NCBI RefSeq assembly: GCF_040538665.1 | Contig: NZ_JBEWXT010000001.1 | Span: 2,196,501 to 2,260,500 of the forward strand | DNA length: 64,000 nucleotides | Direction of reading: 5' to 3' | DNA from: Aureibaculum sp. 2308TA14-22 | Lineage (GTDB): Bacteria > Bacteroidota > Bacteroidia > Flavobacteriales > Flavobacteriaceae | Shown: positions 26,721-34,993 of the stretch, piece by piece | How the letters are laid out: the number at the start of each line of letters is the position of its first letter | Position numbering within the stretch: position 1 is the stretch's first letter | Program-made: the position numbers and the translations under genes | The notes under the pieces: model-generated | Told to the model about the DNA's origin: nothing | The model's database searches: none | Seen by the model: only the letters and a program-made list of their open reading frames with translations

Positions 26721-27137
26721 GTGAAAATCATAATTATTAACGGACCAAATTTAAACCTACTCGGCAAACGCGAACCTACAATTTACGGCAATGCTTCTTT
26801 TGAGGAATATTTTAAAAGTTTACAAAAAAAATATTCTAAAGTTCAGCTTGACTATTTTCAATCGAATATTGAAGGAGAGCTAATTGACAAATTACACGAA
26901 GTAGGTTTTGATTATGATGGCATCATTTTAAATGCGGCTGCTTATACACATACCTCTGTTGGTATTGGCGATTCCGTAAAAGCTATTGAAAGTTCTGTCG
27001 TTGAAGTGCATATTTCAAATGTACATGCTCGTGAAGAGTTTAGGCATCGTTCTTACATTTCAGCAAATGCAACTGGTATTATTGTTGGTTTTGGATTGAA
27101 AGGGTATGAATTGGCTTTACAAAGCTTTATAAAATAA
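26721..27137 (+). CDS. aroQ: 3-dehydroquinate dehydratase, type II
   Basis: Third step of the shikimate pathway. 138 residues with MKIIIINGPNLNLLGKREP, catalytic Tyr22 (TIYG), NAAAYTHTSVGI and the HISNVHAREEFRHRS segment carrying the catalytic His. The start is GTG at 26721, fixed by the invariant N-terminus. It is divergent from xerD and convergent with umuD. Confidence 0.96.
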   Translation: MKIIIINGPNLNLLGKREPTIYGNASFEEYFKSLQKKYSKVQLDYFQSNIEGELIDKLHEVGFDYDGIILNAAAYTHTSVGIGDSVKAIESSVVEVHISNVHAREEFRHRSYISANATGIIVGFGLKGYELALQSFIK

Positions 27138-27149
27138 ATGTAAAGAATT

Positions 27150-27590
27150 TTACACTTTCTTAATTACGCTCGTTACAATTCCCCAGATTAAAAAATCATT
27201 GTCTTCGGTAACTTTAATAGGCTTGTAATTAGGGTTTTCCGGTTGAAGCCAAACACAATTATTTTCTACTTTTAAACGCTTTACGGTAAATTCGCCATCA
27301 ATAAAACAAACCGCAATTTTATTATGTTGGGGTTCTAAGCTTCTGTCAACCACTAAAAGATCATTGTTATCCAATCCGGCACCAATCATAGATTGTCCAC
27401 TGACACGGGCAAAAAAAGTAGCTTCTTTATTCTTGATAAGTTCTTTGTCCAAACTAATGCGTTGCTCCTTAAAATCGTCAGCAGGTGAAGGGAAACCAGC
27501 TGAAACAGTAGCATCAACAAGGATAGCTCCTGTATTGTCAAAAGCATCGGGAGTATAAAAAATTAAATTTGGAGATGTATATAAACTCAT
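27150..27590 (-). CDS. umuD: UmuD-like S24 self-cleaving protein (stand-alone)
   Basis: A 146-residue LexA/UmuD-type S24 peptidase. The auto-cleavage site is Ala31-Gly32 in SAGFPSP, the nucleophile is Ser67 (GQSMIGAG) and the general base Lys104 (FTVKRL). There is no DNA-binding domain, so it is UmuD rather than LexA. In most bacteria umuD precedes umuC (polymerase V), but here it is followed by the convergent aroQ and no umuC lies in the window. A -7 element and an inverted repeat lie directly upstream. Confidence 0.9.
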   Translation of the reverse strand: MSLYTSPNLIFYTPDAFDNTGAILVDATVSAGFPSPADDFKEQRISLDKELIKNKEATFFARVSGQSMIGAGLDNNDLLVVDRSLEPQHNKIAVCFIDGEFTVKRLKVENNCVWLQPENPNYKPIKVTEDNDFLIWGIVTSVIKKV

Positions 27591-27606
27591 TTTATTTAAG
27601 GTAAGA

Positions 27607-27644
27607 GCAATTAAAATATAATTGCATCCACTAAAGCAAATATA
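27607..27644 (-). promoter_or_regulatory. umuD promoter -7 element and candidate operator dyad
   Basis: Minus-strand TATATTTG (27644-27637) fits TAnnTTTG. The 7-bp dyad GCAATTA-N5-TAATTGC (27607-27625) lies between it and the ATG, over the expected transcript start. A repressor such as LexA is a reasonable guess, but I know no consensus for this group. Confidence 0.4.
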
Positions 27645-27737
27645 TGTGTTTTTTTGTAGTACTGATGTGTTGATATAAGATTTAACACGAAATCTAAAAT
27701 CATACCCTTACCCTTTAAAATTCTAACTTCTAATTAT

Positions 27738-27745
27738 TATCTTTG
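27738..27745 (+). promoter_or_regulatory. candidate -7 element of ffh
   Basis: TATCTTTG fits TAnnTTTG fully and lies 24 bp before the ffh ATG. No clear -33 element is seen. Confidence 0.35.
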
Positions 27746-27769
27746 CATCTCTAAAAATGATGTAAGCAA

Positions 27770-29098
27770 ATGTTTTCAAATTTAAGCGATAAATTAGATA
27801 AAGCCATTCATGTTTTAAAAGGACATGGGCAAATTACCGAAATAAATGTAGCAGAAACACTAAAAGAAGTCCGTAGGGCTTTATTAGATGCCGATGTTAA
27901 CTATAAAATTGCCAAAGATTTTACCAAACGTGTTAAGGAAAAAGCACTAGGGCAAAATGTATTGACAACCTTAAACCCAGGCCAATTACTCGTAAAGATT
28001 GTAAAAGATGAGTTAACCGAGTTAATGGGCGGTGAAACCGTAGGTATTAATTTAGGAGGTTCGCCTACCGTAATTTTAATGTCGGGTTTACAAGGTTCAG
28101 GTAAAACTACTTTCTCTGGTAAGTTGGCCAATTATCTGAAAACTAAAAAATCGAAACATGTATTGTTGGTAGGTTGTGATGTTTACAGACCCGCCGCTAT
28201 TAATCAATTAAGGGTAGTTGGCGAGCAAATTGGGGTTGAAGTTTATGCCGAAGAAGGTAACCAAAATCCTGTTGAAATTTCTCAAAATGCAATAAAACAC
28301 GCCAAAGCAAACAGCAAAAACGTAGTTATTATAGATACCGCTGGTCGTTTGGCTGTTGATGATGCCATGATGACTGAAATTTCTAACATCCATAAAGCGG
28401 TAAACCCACAAGAAACATTATTTGTAGTAGATTCAATGACAGGTCAAGATGCGGTCAACACTGCGAAAGCCTTTAACGATGTATTGAATTTTGAAGGAGT
28501 TATCTTAACCAAATTAGATGGGGATACTCGTGGTGGTGCAGCATTATCTATAAAATCGGTTGTTGATAAACCAATTAAGTTTATTGGTACTGGCGAGAAA
28601 ATGGAGGCTATTGATGTTTTCCATCCCGATAGGATGGCCGAGCGTATTTTGGGCATGGGCGATGTGGTTTCTTTGGTGGAAAGGGCTCAAGAACAATATG
28701 ACGAAGAAGAGGCTAGGAAAATTCAAAAGAAAATAGCAAAAAATCAATTCGGATTTGATGATTTCTTAAAACAGATTCAACAAATTAAGAAAATGGGAAA
28801 TATGAAAGATTTGGTGGGTATGATTCCCGGTGTTGGCAAAGCCATGAAAGATATTGATATTGATGATGATGCTTTTAAAGGAATTGAAGCTATTATTCAT
28901 TCCATGACTCCAGGCGAAAGAAGTACACCGGCAACGATTAATGCAAGTAGAAAAAAGCGTATTGCTAAAGGTTCGGGAACTTCGGTTCAAGAAGTAAATC
29001 AATTGATGAAGCAGTTTAACCAAATGAGCAAAATGATGAAAATGATGCAAGGTGGTGGAGGCAAGAAGATGATGCAAATGATGAAAGGAATGCGATAA
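27770..29098 (+). CDS. ffh: signal recognition particle protein Ffh (SRP54)
   Basis: SRP GTPase that binds signal sequences and 4.5S RNA. 442 residues: N domain, G domain with GLQGSGKTT (106-114), DVYRPAA, DTAGRL and TKLDGD, and a methionine-rich M domain (about 300-442) ending MMKMMQGGGGKKMMQMMKG. The RNA-binding SGSG-like motif appears as KGSGTSV. Large antisense ORFs here are composition shadows of the M domain. folD follows after 81 bp. Confidence 0.97.
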   Translation: MFSNLSDKLDKAIHVLKGHGQITEINVAETLKEVRRALLDADVNYKIAKDFTKRVKEKALGQNVLTTLNPGQLLVKIVKDELTELMGGETVGINLGGSPTVILMSGLQGSGKTTFSGKLANYLKTKKSKHVLLVGCDVYRPAAINQLRVVGEQIGVEVYAEEGNQNPVEISQNAIKHAKANSKNVVIIDTAGRLAVDDAMMTEISNIHKAVNPQETLFVVDSMTGQDAVNTAKAFNDVLNFEGVILTKLDGDTRGGAALSIKSVVDKPIKFIGTGEKMEAIDVFHPDRMAERILGMGDVVSLVERAQEQYDEEEARKIQKKIAKNQFGFDDFLKQIQQIKKMGNMKDLVGMIPGVGKAMKDIDIDDDAFKGIEAIIHSMTPGERSTPATINASRKKRIAKGSGTSVQEVNQLMKQFNQMSKMMKMMQGGGGKKMMQMMKGMR

Positions 29099-29104
29099 AA
29101 ATGA

Positions 29105-29137
29105 TTTGAGACTTAAGATGTTAGACTTGAGACTCAA
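29105..29137. repeat. decayed GAGACTT/TAGACTT heptamer repeat
   Basis: TTGAGACTTAAGATG, TTAGACTTGAGACT: imperfect tandem 7-mers in the ffh-folD gap. Similar short runs occur at 54907-54943 and, more decayed, at 13288-13316. Confidence 0.45.
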
Positions 29138-29179
29138 TAAAATTTAATATCTAACGTCAAATATCTTACTCTTTGTATT

Positions 29180-30055
29180 ATGACAATTCTTGACGGAAAA
29201 AAGACATCAGCCGATTTAAAATCGGAAATTGCCGAAGCGGTAAAACAATTAAAAACACAGGGTAAAAAAACGCCACATTTAGCAGCGGTTTTAGTTGGTA
29301 ATGATGGTGCTAGTATGACTTATGTCGGTGCCAAGGTTAAGGCCTGTGAATTGGTTGGGTTTAATTCTACTTTAATTGAACTGCCTGAAGAAACCTCAGA
29401 AGAAAAGTTATTACAAGAAATTGAAAAGCTCAATACCAATGATGATATTGACGGATTTATTGTGCAATTACCGCTACCAAAACACATTGACGAACAAAAA
29501 GTGATAATGGCAGTAAACCCCGATAAAGATGTAGATGGTTTTCATCCGACCAATGTTGGAAAAATGACTTTAGATTTACCTTCTTTTTTACCCGCTACGC
29601 CTTTCGGAATTCTAGAATTATTAGAACGTTATCAAGTTGAAACCTCAGGAAAAAATGTTGTTGTTATTGGTAGAAGCCATATTGTAGGAAGGCCAATGAG
29701 TATTTTAATGAGTCAAAAGCGTAAAGCTGGAAATGCTACAGTAACTGTTGCCCATAGCCGAACTAAAAATCTAAAAGAATTGACTTTGAAAGCTGATATT
29801 ATAGTAGCAGCGTTAGGCATTGCCGAATTTTTGACTGGAGATATGGTCAAGCAAGATGCAGTTATTGTCGATGTGGGAATTACTAGAGTTGATGATGCAA
29901 CAAAGAAGAGAGGTTATAAATTGGCGGGCGATGTGCATTTTGAAAGTGTGAGTAAAAAAGCGAGTTTTATAACACCAGTCCCAGGTGGTGTTGGACCAAT
30001 GACTATTGCCATGTTATTAAAAAACACATTACTAGCTTGCAAGAATAAAAGTTAA
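29180..30055 (+). CDS. folD: bifunctional methylenetetrahydrofolate dehydrogenase/cyclohydrolase
   Basis: Interconverts 5,10-methylene- and 10-formyl-tetrahydrofolate for one-carbon metabolism. 291 residues with [13 protein letters not shown] (catalytic Lys in the family's K-x5 region), [11 protein letters not shown], the NADP-binding [14 protein letters not shown] and the C-terminal [11 protein letters not shown]. All family motifs are intact. Same strand as ffh but separated by a repeat-like spacer. Confidence 0.97.
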   Translation: MTILDGKKTSADLKSEIAEAVKQLKTQGKKTPHLAAVLVGNDGASMTYVGAKVKACELVGFNSTLIELPEETSEEKLLQEIEKLNTNDDIDGFIVQLPLPKHIDEQKVIMAVNPDKDVDGFHPTNVGKMTLDLPSFLPATPFGILELLERYQVETSGKNVVVIGRSHIVGRPMSILMSQKRKAGNATVTVAHSRTKNLKELTLKADIIVAALGIAEFLTGDMVKQDAVIVDVGITRVDDATKKRGYKLAGDVHFESVSKKASFITPVPGGVGPMTIAMLLKNTLLACKNKS

Positions 30056-30065
30056 AAAACAGATT

Positions 30066-30524
30066 TTATTCTAGTGAATTCCAGATGTCAAGATACATTT
30101 TCCAATCTTGATTCTCTTTTTTCCAAACAATTACATACTTTCCCTTAAAAGCTGTAGTTGTATCATTTTTGGCATTCTTAGAGCTTCCTTCATAGTAGCC
30201 GTAATCATAAGCATAACCATCAATTACGTTTATTTCTTTTGGCGTGGCTTTATGAGATATTATTTTTATGTGTTTAGGTAATTTCCATCTTTTTTTAATG
30301 GCATCATAACCCTCAATAATATCCGATTTTTCAGGGAATATTTTACCGTCTTTGCTGTAAAAAGAAGTTAGTTTATCAATATCGCCATCTATATAAGCTT
30401 TAGAAAACGCCTTACTGCTCTTTAATATGGCACTTACATCTTCACCTTTACCAACATACTCTTGTCCATAAACGGAAGCAGTTAACAATAATAATAGAAA
30501 TACAGTTTTAATTCTTAGCGACAT
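30066..30524 (-). CDS. secreted SnoaL-like (NTF2-fold) protein
   Basis: A 152-residue protein with a signal peptide (IKTVFLLLLLTASVYGQ). The mature part resembles DUF4440/SnoaL domains: AFSKAYIDGDIDKLTSFYSKDGKIFPE, IIEGYDAIKKRW, and closing strands GKYVIVWKKENQDWKMYLDIWNS. A ligand-binding or isomerase-like periplasmic role is possible, but no catalytic residues can be named. It lies downstream of the metallo-beta-lactamase/cupin/VOC operon on the same strand, 175 bp away. Confidence 0.75.
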   Translation of the reverse strand: MSLRIKTVFLLLLLTASVYGQEYVGKGEDVSAILKSSKAFSKAYIDGDIDKLTSFYSKDGKIFPEKSDIIEGYDAIKKRWKLPKHIKIISHKATPKEINVIDGYAYDYGYYEGSSKNAKNDTTTAFKGKYVIVWKKENQDWKMYLDIWNSLE

Positions 30525-30538
30525 AGTGAATTTAAGAA

Positions 30539-30598
30539 TTAATTTAATAATGTAAGGAGTGTGATTAGTATTACAACAATTACTTTTACTAGAATCAT
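30539..30598 (-). CDS. possible 19-residue hydrophobic peptide
   Basis: ATG at 30598 encodes MILVKVIVVILITLLTLLN and a stop, a single short transmembrane-like segment. It lies 14 bp before the SnoaL-like gene on the same strand. Small membrane peptides of this form exist in many bacteria, but an AT-rich spacer can produce such a frame by chance. Confidence 0.25.
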   Translation of the reverse strand: MILVKVIVVILITLLTLLN

Positions 30599-30699
30599 AA
30601 TATTTTAATTTTCAATAAAATTACAAATTATGATGTTTGAATAGTATTGCAAAAAAACAATTAGCAAAAATTTAACCTTTACTTTAACATAAGCAGAGC

Positions 30700-31122
30700 T
30701 TATTTGGCAAAAAGTTGACTTAAATCTTTAAAAGCTTTAAATTCTAGTGCGTTACCCGCAGGATCTAAAAAGAACATGGTGGATTGCTCACCTACTTCAC
30801 CTTCAAACCTAACATAAGGTTCTATGATAAATTTAACATTTTTTGCTTTTAGTTTATTTGCAAAATCTTGAAAAGTATCCCAATCTAAAACAACACCATA
30901 ATGTGGTACGGGCACGTTCTTGCCATCTACAGCATTGGTATGCAAATCTTTTTCCGATTTTGGTTTGTAATGGATTACCAACTGATGCCCAAAGAAGTTG
31001 AAATCTACCCAATGGTTACTACTTCTGCCTTCTTCACATTCCAGGGTTTCATTGTAAAATTTTCTGCATTCCGCTAAATTATGAACGGGAATGGCAACGT
31101 GAAATGGTTGTACTTTTGTCAT
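30700..31122 (-). CDS. VOC-family (glyoxalase/dioxygenase-fold) protein
   Basis: A 140-residue vicinal-oxygen-chelate protein with two beta-alpha-beta-beta-beta modules. Candidate metal ligands are His8 (FHVAIPV), the His in VPHYGVVLDWD and the Glu in GNALEFKAF. Family roles include glyoxalase, extradiol dioxygenase and antibiotic-binding resistance proteins; sequence alone does not decide. It is the third gene of an operon after a metallo-beta-lactamase homologue and a cupin, 10 bp behind the cupin. Confidence 0.83.
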   Translation of the reverse strand: MTKVQPFHVAIPVHNLAECRKFYNETLECEEGRSSNHWVDFNFFGHQLVIHYKPKSEKDLHTNAVDGKNVPVPHYGVVLDWDTFQDFANKLKAKNVKFIIEPYVRFEGEVGEQSTMFFLDPAGNALEFKAFKDLSQLFAK

Positions 31123-31132
31123 GATTATATTT

Positions 31133-31498
31133 TTAAGATTCTCTATTTACTAAATTCATTGAAAATGCGGGATTACAAATGGCTAAATATTCGCAAGGTA
31201 CATCAAAAGGATTTGAGTATTGTACTCTCGTATTTTTATTTATTTTTATGGATTGCCCCGCTTCTAAAACTATTTTCTCACCTTCAATTATAAATTGTTT
31301 TTCGCCTTTAATAATATAAGTATATTCATCAAATTTTGGAGTTTGAAAAGGCTCTGACCAATTTGGAGGAGCTATCATGTGGGCAATGCTGATATTGGAG
31401 TTGCCATCGGTTGCTAAACCAAAATGTTCTTCGATAAGTTTACCATCATCTGTTGGAACAACAAATGGTGATTTTTGTATACTGTATTTTTTACTCAT
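31133..31498 (-). CDS. single-domain cupin protein
   Basis: A 121-residue cytoplasmic cupin. Motif 1 is degenerate (SEPFQTPKFDEYTYIIKGE; the usual His pair is replaced), and motif 2 is the region of VLEAGQSIKINKNTRVQYSNP followed by YLAICNP. The loss of motif 1 histidines makes metal-dependent catalysis uncertain, and a binding role is possible. It sits 18 bp behind the metallo-beta-lactamase homologue and 10 bp before the VOC gene. Confidence 0.78.
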   Translation of the reverse strand: MSKKYSIQKSPFVVPTDDGKLIEEHFGLATDGNSNISIAHMIAPPNWSEPFQTPKFDEYTYIIKGEKQFIIEGEKIVLEAGQSIKINKNTRVQYSNPFDVPCEYLAICNPAFSMNLVNRES

Positions 31499-31516
31499 TT
31501 TTAATATATCGTTTTA

Positions 31517-32251
31517 TTATTCATTGAACAGCTGTATTGTGTAGGTCAGCAATTCAGTTCCGCCAGTTTTTCCGTGCCCAGGAATAACATATTCTATATC
31601 AGGCAACTCTTTTTTAATCTTTGCAACTGTATTAGACCACTCTGTAATGTTTGCATCTCCCAAATATCCTTTTTTTGCTCCAACTGTTTTTAATAAACAA
31701 CCTCCAAAGAGTACTTTTTCACTTGGTATATAGCTCACAATATTATCTTTTGTATGTCCTTCACCGAAAAAGAGATTCTTCACTTTTTTGCCGTTGAGTT
31801 CTAAATCTTGGTCAAAATCTAAACTAACTTTAGGGATTTCTGAGTTTTGCTCTTTTGCTAATTCTATGGTTTTTTTAGAAGCATAAGATGGGATGTTACT
31901 TTTATGAAATTCGGTTAATCCACCAAGGCAATCATCATGAAAATGCGTTGCCACAACCCCTTTAACGTTGACTTTTTTGTTATTTTTTAACCAATCAATT
32001 AATTCTTTAGAAGTTACATCATTAGTTGGAGTGTCAAAAACCATAGCTTCGTCACCATTAATAAATAGCATGCCGTTACAAGCTACATTACCAAAATCTT
32101 CGGTTTTTAAATAAGAGATATGAACAAAAGTGTTTTCGGTTAATTGTTTAATGATAAGGTTTTCTGTTTTATAGACTTCCTTCTTCTGTTGAGACTTACA
32201 GGAAACTAAGGCAAAAAGAACCAAAATGCTTATTAGGTATTTAATTTTCAT
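31517..32251 (-). CDS. subclass B1-type metallo-beta-lactamase homologue (lipoprotein)
   Basis: A 244-residue predicted lipoprotein (lipobox ALVSC, Cys18). The complete B1 zinc ligand set is present: His103, His105 and Asp107 in HFHDDCLGG, His166 (GEGHTKDN), Cys185 in FGGCLLK and His226 in IPGHGKTGG. Lys188 and Asn201 (GDANITEW) match substrate-binding positions of B1 enzymes. A Cys follows the Asp ligand, where many B1 enzymes have Arg. Chromosomal B1 enzymes are known in Flavobacteriia, so beta-lactam hydrolysis is plausible, but activity cannot be proven from sequence. It heads an operon with cupin and VOC genes and is divergent from argS. Confidence 0.85.
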   Translation of the reverse strand: MKIKYLISILVLFALVSCKSQQKKEVYKTENLIIKQLTENTFVHISYLKTEDFGNVACNGMLFINGDEAMVFDTPTNDVTSKELIDWLKNNKKVNVKGVVATHFHDDCLGGLTEFHKSNIPSYASKKTIELAKEQNSEIPKVSLDFDQDLELNGKKVKNLFFGEGHTKDNIVSYIPSEKVLFGGCLLKTVGAKKGYLGDANITEWSNTVAKIKKELPDIEYVIPGHGKTGGTELLTYTIQLFNE

Positions 32252-32326
32252 GGAGATGTATTAATAAGCATTAAAAATAGCAAATCCTTTACGAATTCAT
32301 TAATTTTGTCAACTAATTTATTTTTG

Positions 32327-34111
32327 ATGACCATCCAAGAAATCACAAGCAAGGCAATTAAAGCCGGATTACAAGAAATTTATAATGTTGCTATTGAGAA
32401 TGTGGAGTTTCAAGCGACCCGAAAAGACTTTGAGGGCGACATAACCGTTGTGGTTTTTACATTTTTAAAGACTATTAAGGGCAACCCAGTTGAAATTGGT
32501 ACCAAATTGGGCGAATACCTGACCAAAAATGTAAAGGAAATTACAAAATACAATGTACTAAAAGGCTTTTTAAATTTGGTGTTGAGCGATGCTTATTTTC
32601 TTGAAAATTTTTCAACTATTTATAAAATAGAAAATTTTGGAATTGCTCCGGTACAACCTGAAGAAAAATCGATTATGGTGGAATATTCCTCACCTAATAC
32701 AAATAAACCTTTGCACCTTGGGCACATCCGAAATAATCTGCTGGGTTACTCTGTTGCAGAGATTATCAAGGCATCGGGTAAAAAAGTGTATAAAACTCAA
32801 ATTATTAACGATCGCGGTATTCATATTTGTAAAAGCATGTTGGCTTGGCAAAAGTGGGGTAATGGTGAATCTCCTGAAAGCACAGGCTTAAAAGGCGATA
32901 AACTGGTCGGTAATTATTATGTGAAATTTGACCAAGAATACAAGAAGGAGATTGTTGATTTAATCTCGAAAGGCTACACCGAAGATGATGCAAAAAAACA
33001 AGCTCCACTTCTGCTTGAAGCCCAAGAGATGCTTCAAAAATGGGAAGCTGGAGATGAAGATGTAGTGAGTTTATGGAAAACTATGAACCAATGGGTATAT
33101 GATGGTTTTGAACAAACCTACACAGCTTTGGGTGTTGATTTTGATAAAAATTATTACGAAAGCAATACCTATTTATTAGGTAAAGATATAGTTGCCGACG
33201 GTTTAAAGAAAGGCATATTCCTTAAAAAGGAAGACGGCTCGGTATGGATAGATTTGACCGATGAAGGGTTGGATGAAAAAATAGTGTTACGATCGGACGG
33301 AACGGCTGTGTATATAACGCAAGATATTGGCACGGCGATTCAACGAATAAAAGATTATCCGGATGTCGGTGGATTGGTCTATACCGTTGGTAACGAACAA
33401 GATTACCATTTTAAAGTACTGTTTTTGATCTTGAAAAAACTAGGTTTTGATTGGGCAAAAAACCTTTATCATTTAAGTTACGGAATGGTTGATTTGCCTT
33501 CGGGCAAGATGAAATCGCGTGAAGGTACGGTTGTTGATGCCGATGATTTACTAATTGATATGACCAATACCGCACGGGAAATTTCAGAGGAGTTGGGTAA
33601 ATTGGAAGGCTATACAGATGGTGAAAAAGAAGCCTTATTTAAAATCATAGGTTTAGGGGCATTAAAATACCATATCCTAAAAGTGGACCCTAAAAAACGT
33701 ATTTTGTTCGACCCAAAGGAGTCAATTGATTTTCAAGGAAATACTGGACCATTTATTCAATATACCTATGCTAGAATCCAATCCATTTTACGCAAGGCAA
33801 ATTTCGACCATGATGACATGTCGAGCAGAATCGAGACACCTTTAAACGACAAAGAAAAATCGGTTCTAAAACAATTGTCTTTATTTCCAGAAGTTGTACA
33901 ACAAGCGGCGGATAATTACAGTCCCGCAATTATTGCCAATTACGTTTACGATTTGGTAAAAGAGTACAATTCTTTTTATCAGAGCATTCCTATTTTGGCT
34001 GCTGAAGACAAAAATGAAAAACACTTTAGGGTACAACTTTCTAACAAAACGGGAGAAGTCATCAAAAACGCTTTTGGCTTATTAGGAATTGAAGTACCAA
34101 AGCGGATGTAA
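32327..34111 (+). CDS. argS: arginyl-tRNA synthetase
   Basis: Class I aminoacyl-tRNA synthetase. ATG at 32327 is preferred to a TTG seven codons earlier, giving 594 residues. The N-terminal Arg-tRNA-synthetase additional domain (about 1-95) precedes EYSSPNTNKPLHLGHIRN with the HIGH-type HLGH at 130-133. The KMSKS-type signature is GKMKSREGT (KMKSR 394-398), and a C-terminal DALR anticodon-binding domain follows. TAATTTTG at 32301-32308 fits a -7 element, implying a very short leader. Confidence 0.96.
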   Translation: MTIQEITSKAIKAGLQEIYNVAIENVEFQATRKDFEGDITVVVFTFLKTIKGNPVEIGTKLGEYLTKNVKEITKYNVLKGFLNLVLSDAYFLENFSTIYKIENFGIAPVQPEEKSIMVEYSSPNTNKPLHLGHIRNNLLGYSVAEIIKASGKKVYKTQIINDRGIHICKSMLAWQKWGNGESPESTGLKGDKLVGNYYVKFDQEYKKEIVDLISKGYTEDDAKKQAPLLLEAQEMLQKWEAGDEDVVSLWKTMNQWVYDGFEQTYTALGVDFDKNYYESNTYLLGKDIVADGLKKGIFLKKEDGSVWIDLTDEGLDEKIVLRSDGTAVYITQDIGTAIQRIKDYPDVGGLVYTVGNEQDYHFKVLFLILKKLGFDWAKNLYHLSYGMVDLPSGKMKSREGTVVDADDLLIDMTNTAREISEELGKLEGYTDGEKEALFKIIGLGALKYHILKVDPKKRILFDPKESIDFQGNTGPFIQYTYARIQSILRKANFDHDDMSSRIETPLNDKEKSVLKQLSLFPEVVQQAADNYSPAIIANYVYDLVKEYNSFYQSIPILAAEDKNEKHFRVQLSNKTGEVIKNAFGLLGIEVPKRM

Positions 34112-34198
34112 CTAGAGTGATTGAATTAATGTTTTTCTGATCTTTATTAGAAAAATACTATCTTTAGAGGGTGTAGTATTAACTTTAATAAAAACATT

Positions 34199-34909
34199 AT
34201 GAAGAACGTATTATTTTTACTCGTTTGCACTTTCTTATCCTTTAGTAGTAACGCACAAAGTTTTATTGGTGCTTGGCAAACCACAACCACTTCTGAAGAC
34301 GGTGAACAAATAAAAAATGTTGTCATTTTTTCAGAAGGGTATCAAGTATTAACAGCATTTAATGCTAAGACAGGAAAATTTATAATGACCAATGGAGGCT
34401 CATGGAAACTAGAAGGAGATACTATGACAGAAAAAGTAGAATTTGACACAAATAATCCTGAACGTGTTGGAACTGAAGTAAGCTTTAAAGTTTACAACAA
34501 GGATTCTATTATGGGTATTGTTGGTGATAAAGCAATATGGAATAGAATTGATAAAGGTGACCCAGGGAAACTTCAAGGTGCATGGTTAATGTCGGGTAGA
34601 ATTAGAGATGGTAAAACACAATCACGAGATACTAATAGACCAAGAAAAACTATGAAAATTTTGTCTGGCACTCGTTTTCAATGGATAGCTTACAACACAG
34701 AAACAAAACAATTCATGGGAACAGGCGGTGGAACTTATACAACCATAGATGGGAAATATACCGAAAATATAAAATTCTTTTCAAGAGATGACACCAGGGT
34801 AGGTGCTAGTTTAGAATTTGATTTTAGTATGAAAGATGGTAAATGGCATCATTCAGGTTTATCTAGTAAAGGAGACCCAATTCATGAAATATGGAGTTTA
34901 AGAGAATAG
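34199..34909 (+). CDS. secreted protein of two tandem lipocalin-like repeats
   Basis: A 236-residue protein with signal peptide (MKNVLFLLVCTFLSFSSNAQ). Two homologous halves, about 22-115 and 123-236, each start G-A-W and share the pattern FNAKTGKF/YNTETKQF, then NGGSW or GGGTY, then a charged strand, then ERVGTEVSF or TRVGASLEF. The fold is probably beta-rich and lipocalin-like (DUF4488/DUF1579-type). I cannot assign a function. It stands alone between argS and a DEAD-box helicase. Confidence 0.75.
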   Translation: MKNVLFLLVCTFLSFSSNAQSFIGAWQTTTTSEDGEQIKNVVIFSEGYQVLTAFNAKTGKFIMTNGGSWKLEGDTMTEKVEFDTNNPERVGTEVSFKVYNKDSIMGIVGDKAIWNRIDKGDPGKLQGAWLMSGRIRDGKTQSRDTNRPRKTMKILSGTRFQWIAYNTETKQFMGTGGGTYTTIDGKYTENIKFFSRDDTRVGASLEFDFSMKDGKWHHSGLSSKGDPIHEIWSLRE

Positions 34910-34993
34910 TATTTTCTTGTTACCTATTTATCTTTCCAAAAACACTATCCTATCCATTCCAGAAACCCTACCTTTGTCAGCTTATAAAATTCT

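Noticed and set aside
28766-29137. 123-residue minus-strand ORF opposite ffh, His/Phe-rich
   Set aside because: Its odd composition comes from the antisense of the methionine-rich Ffh M domain; ffh itself is unmistakable.
32301-32308. TAATTTTG as a firm argS promoter
   Set aside because: Only the -7 box matches and the leader would be about 12 nt; mentioned in the argS entry but not listed separately.
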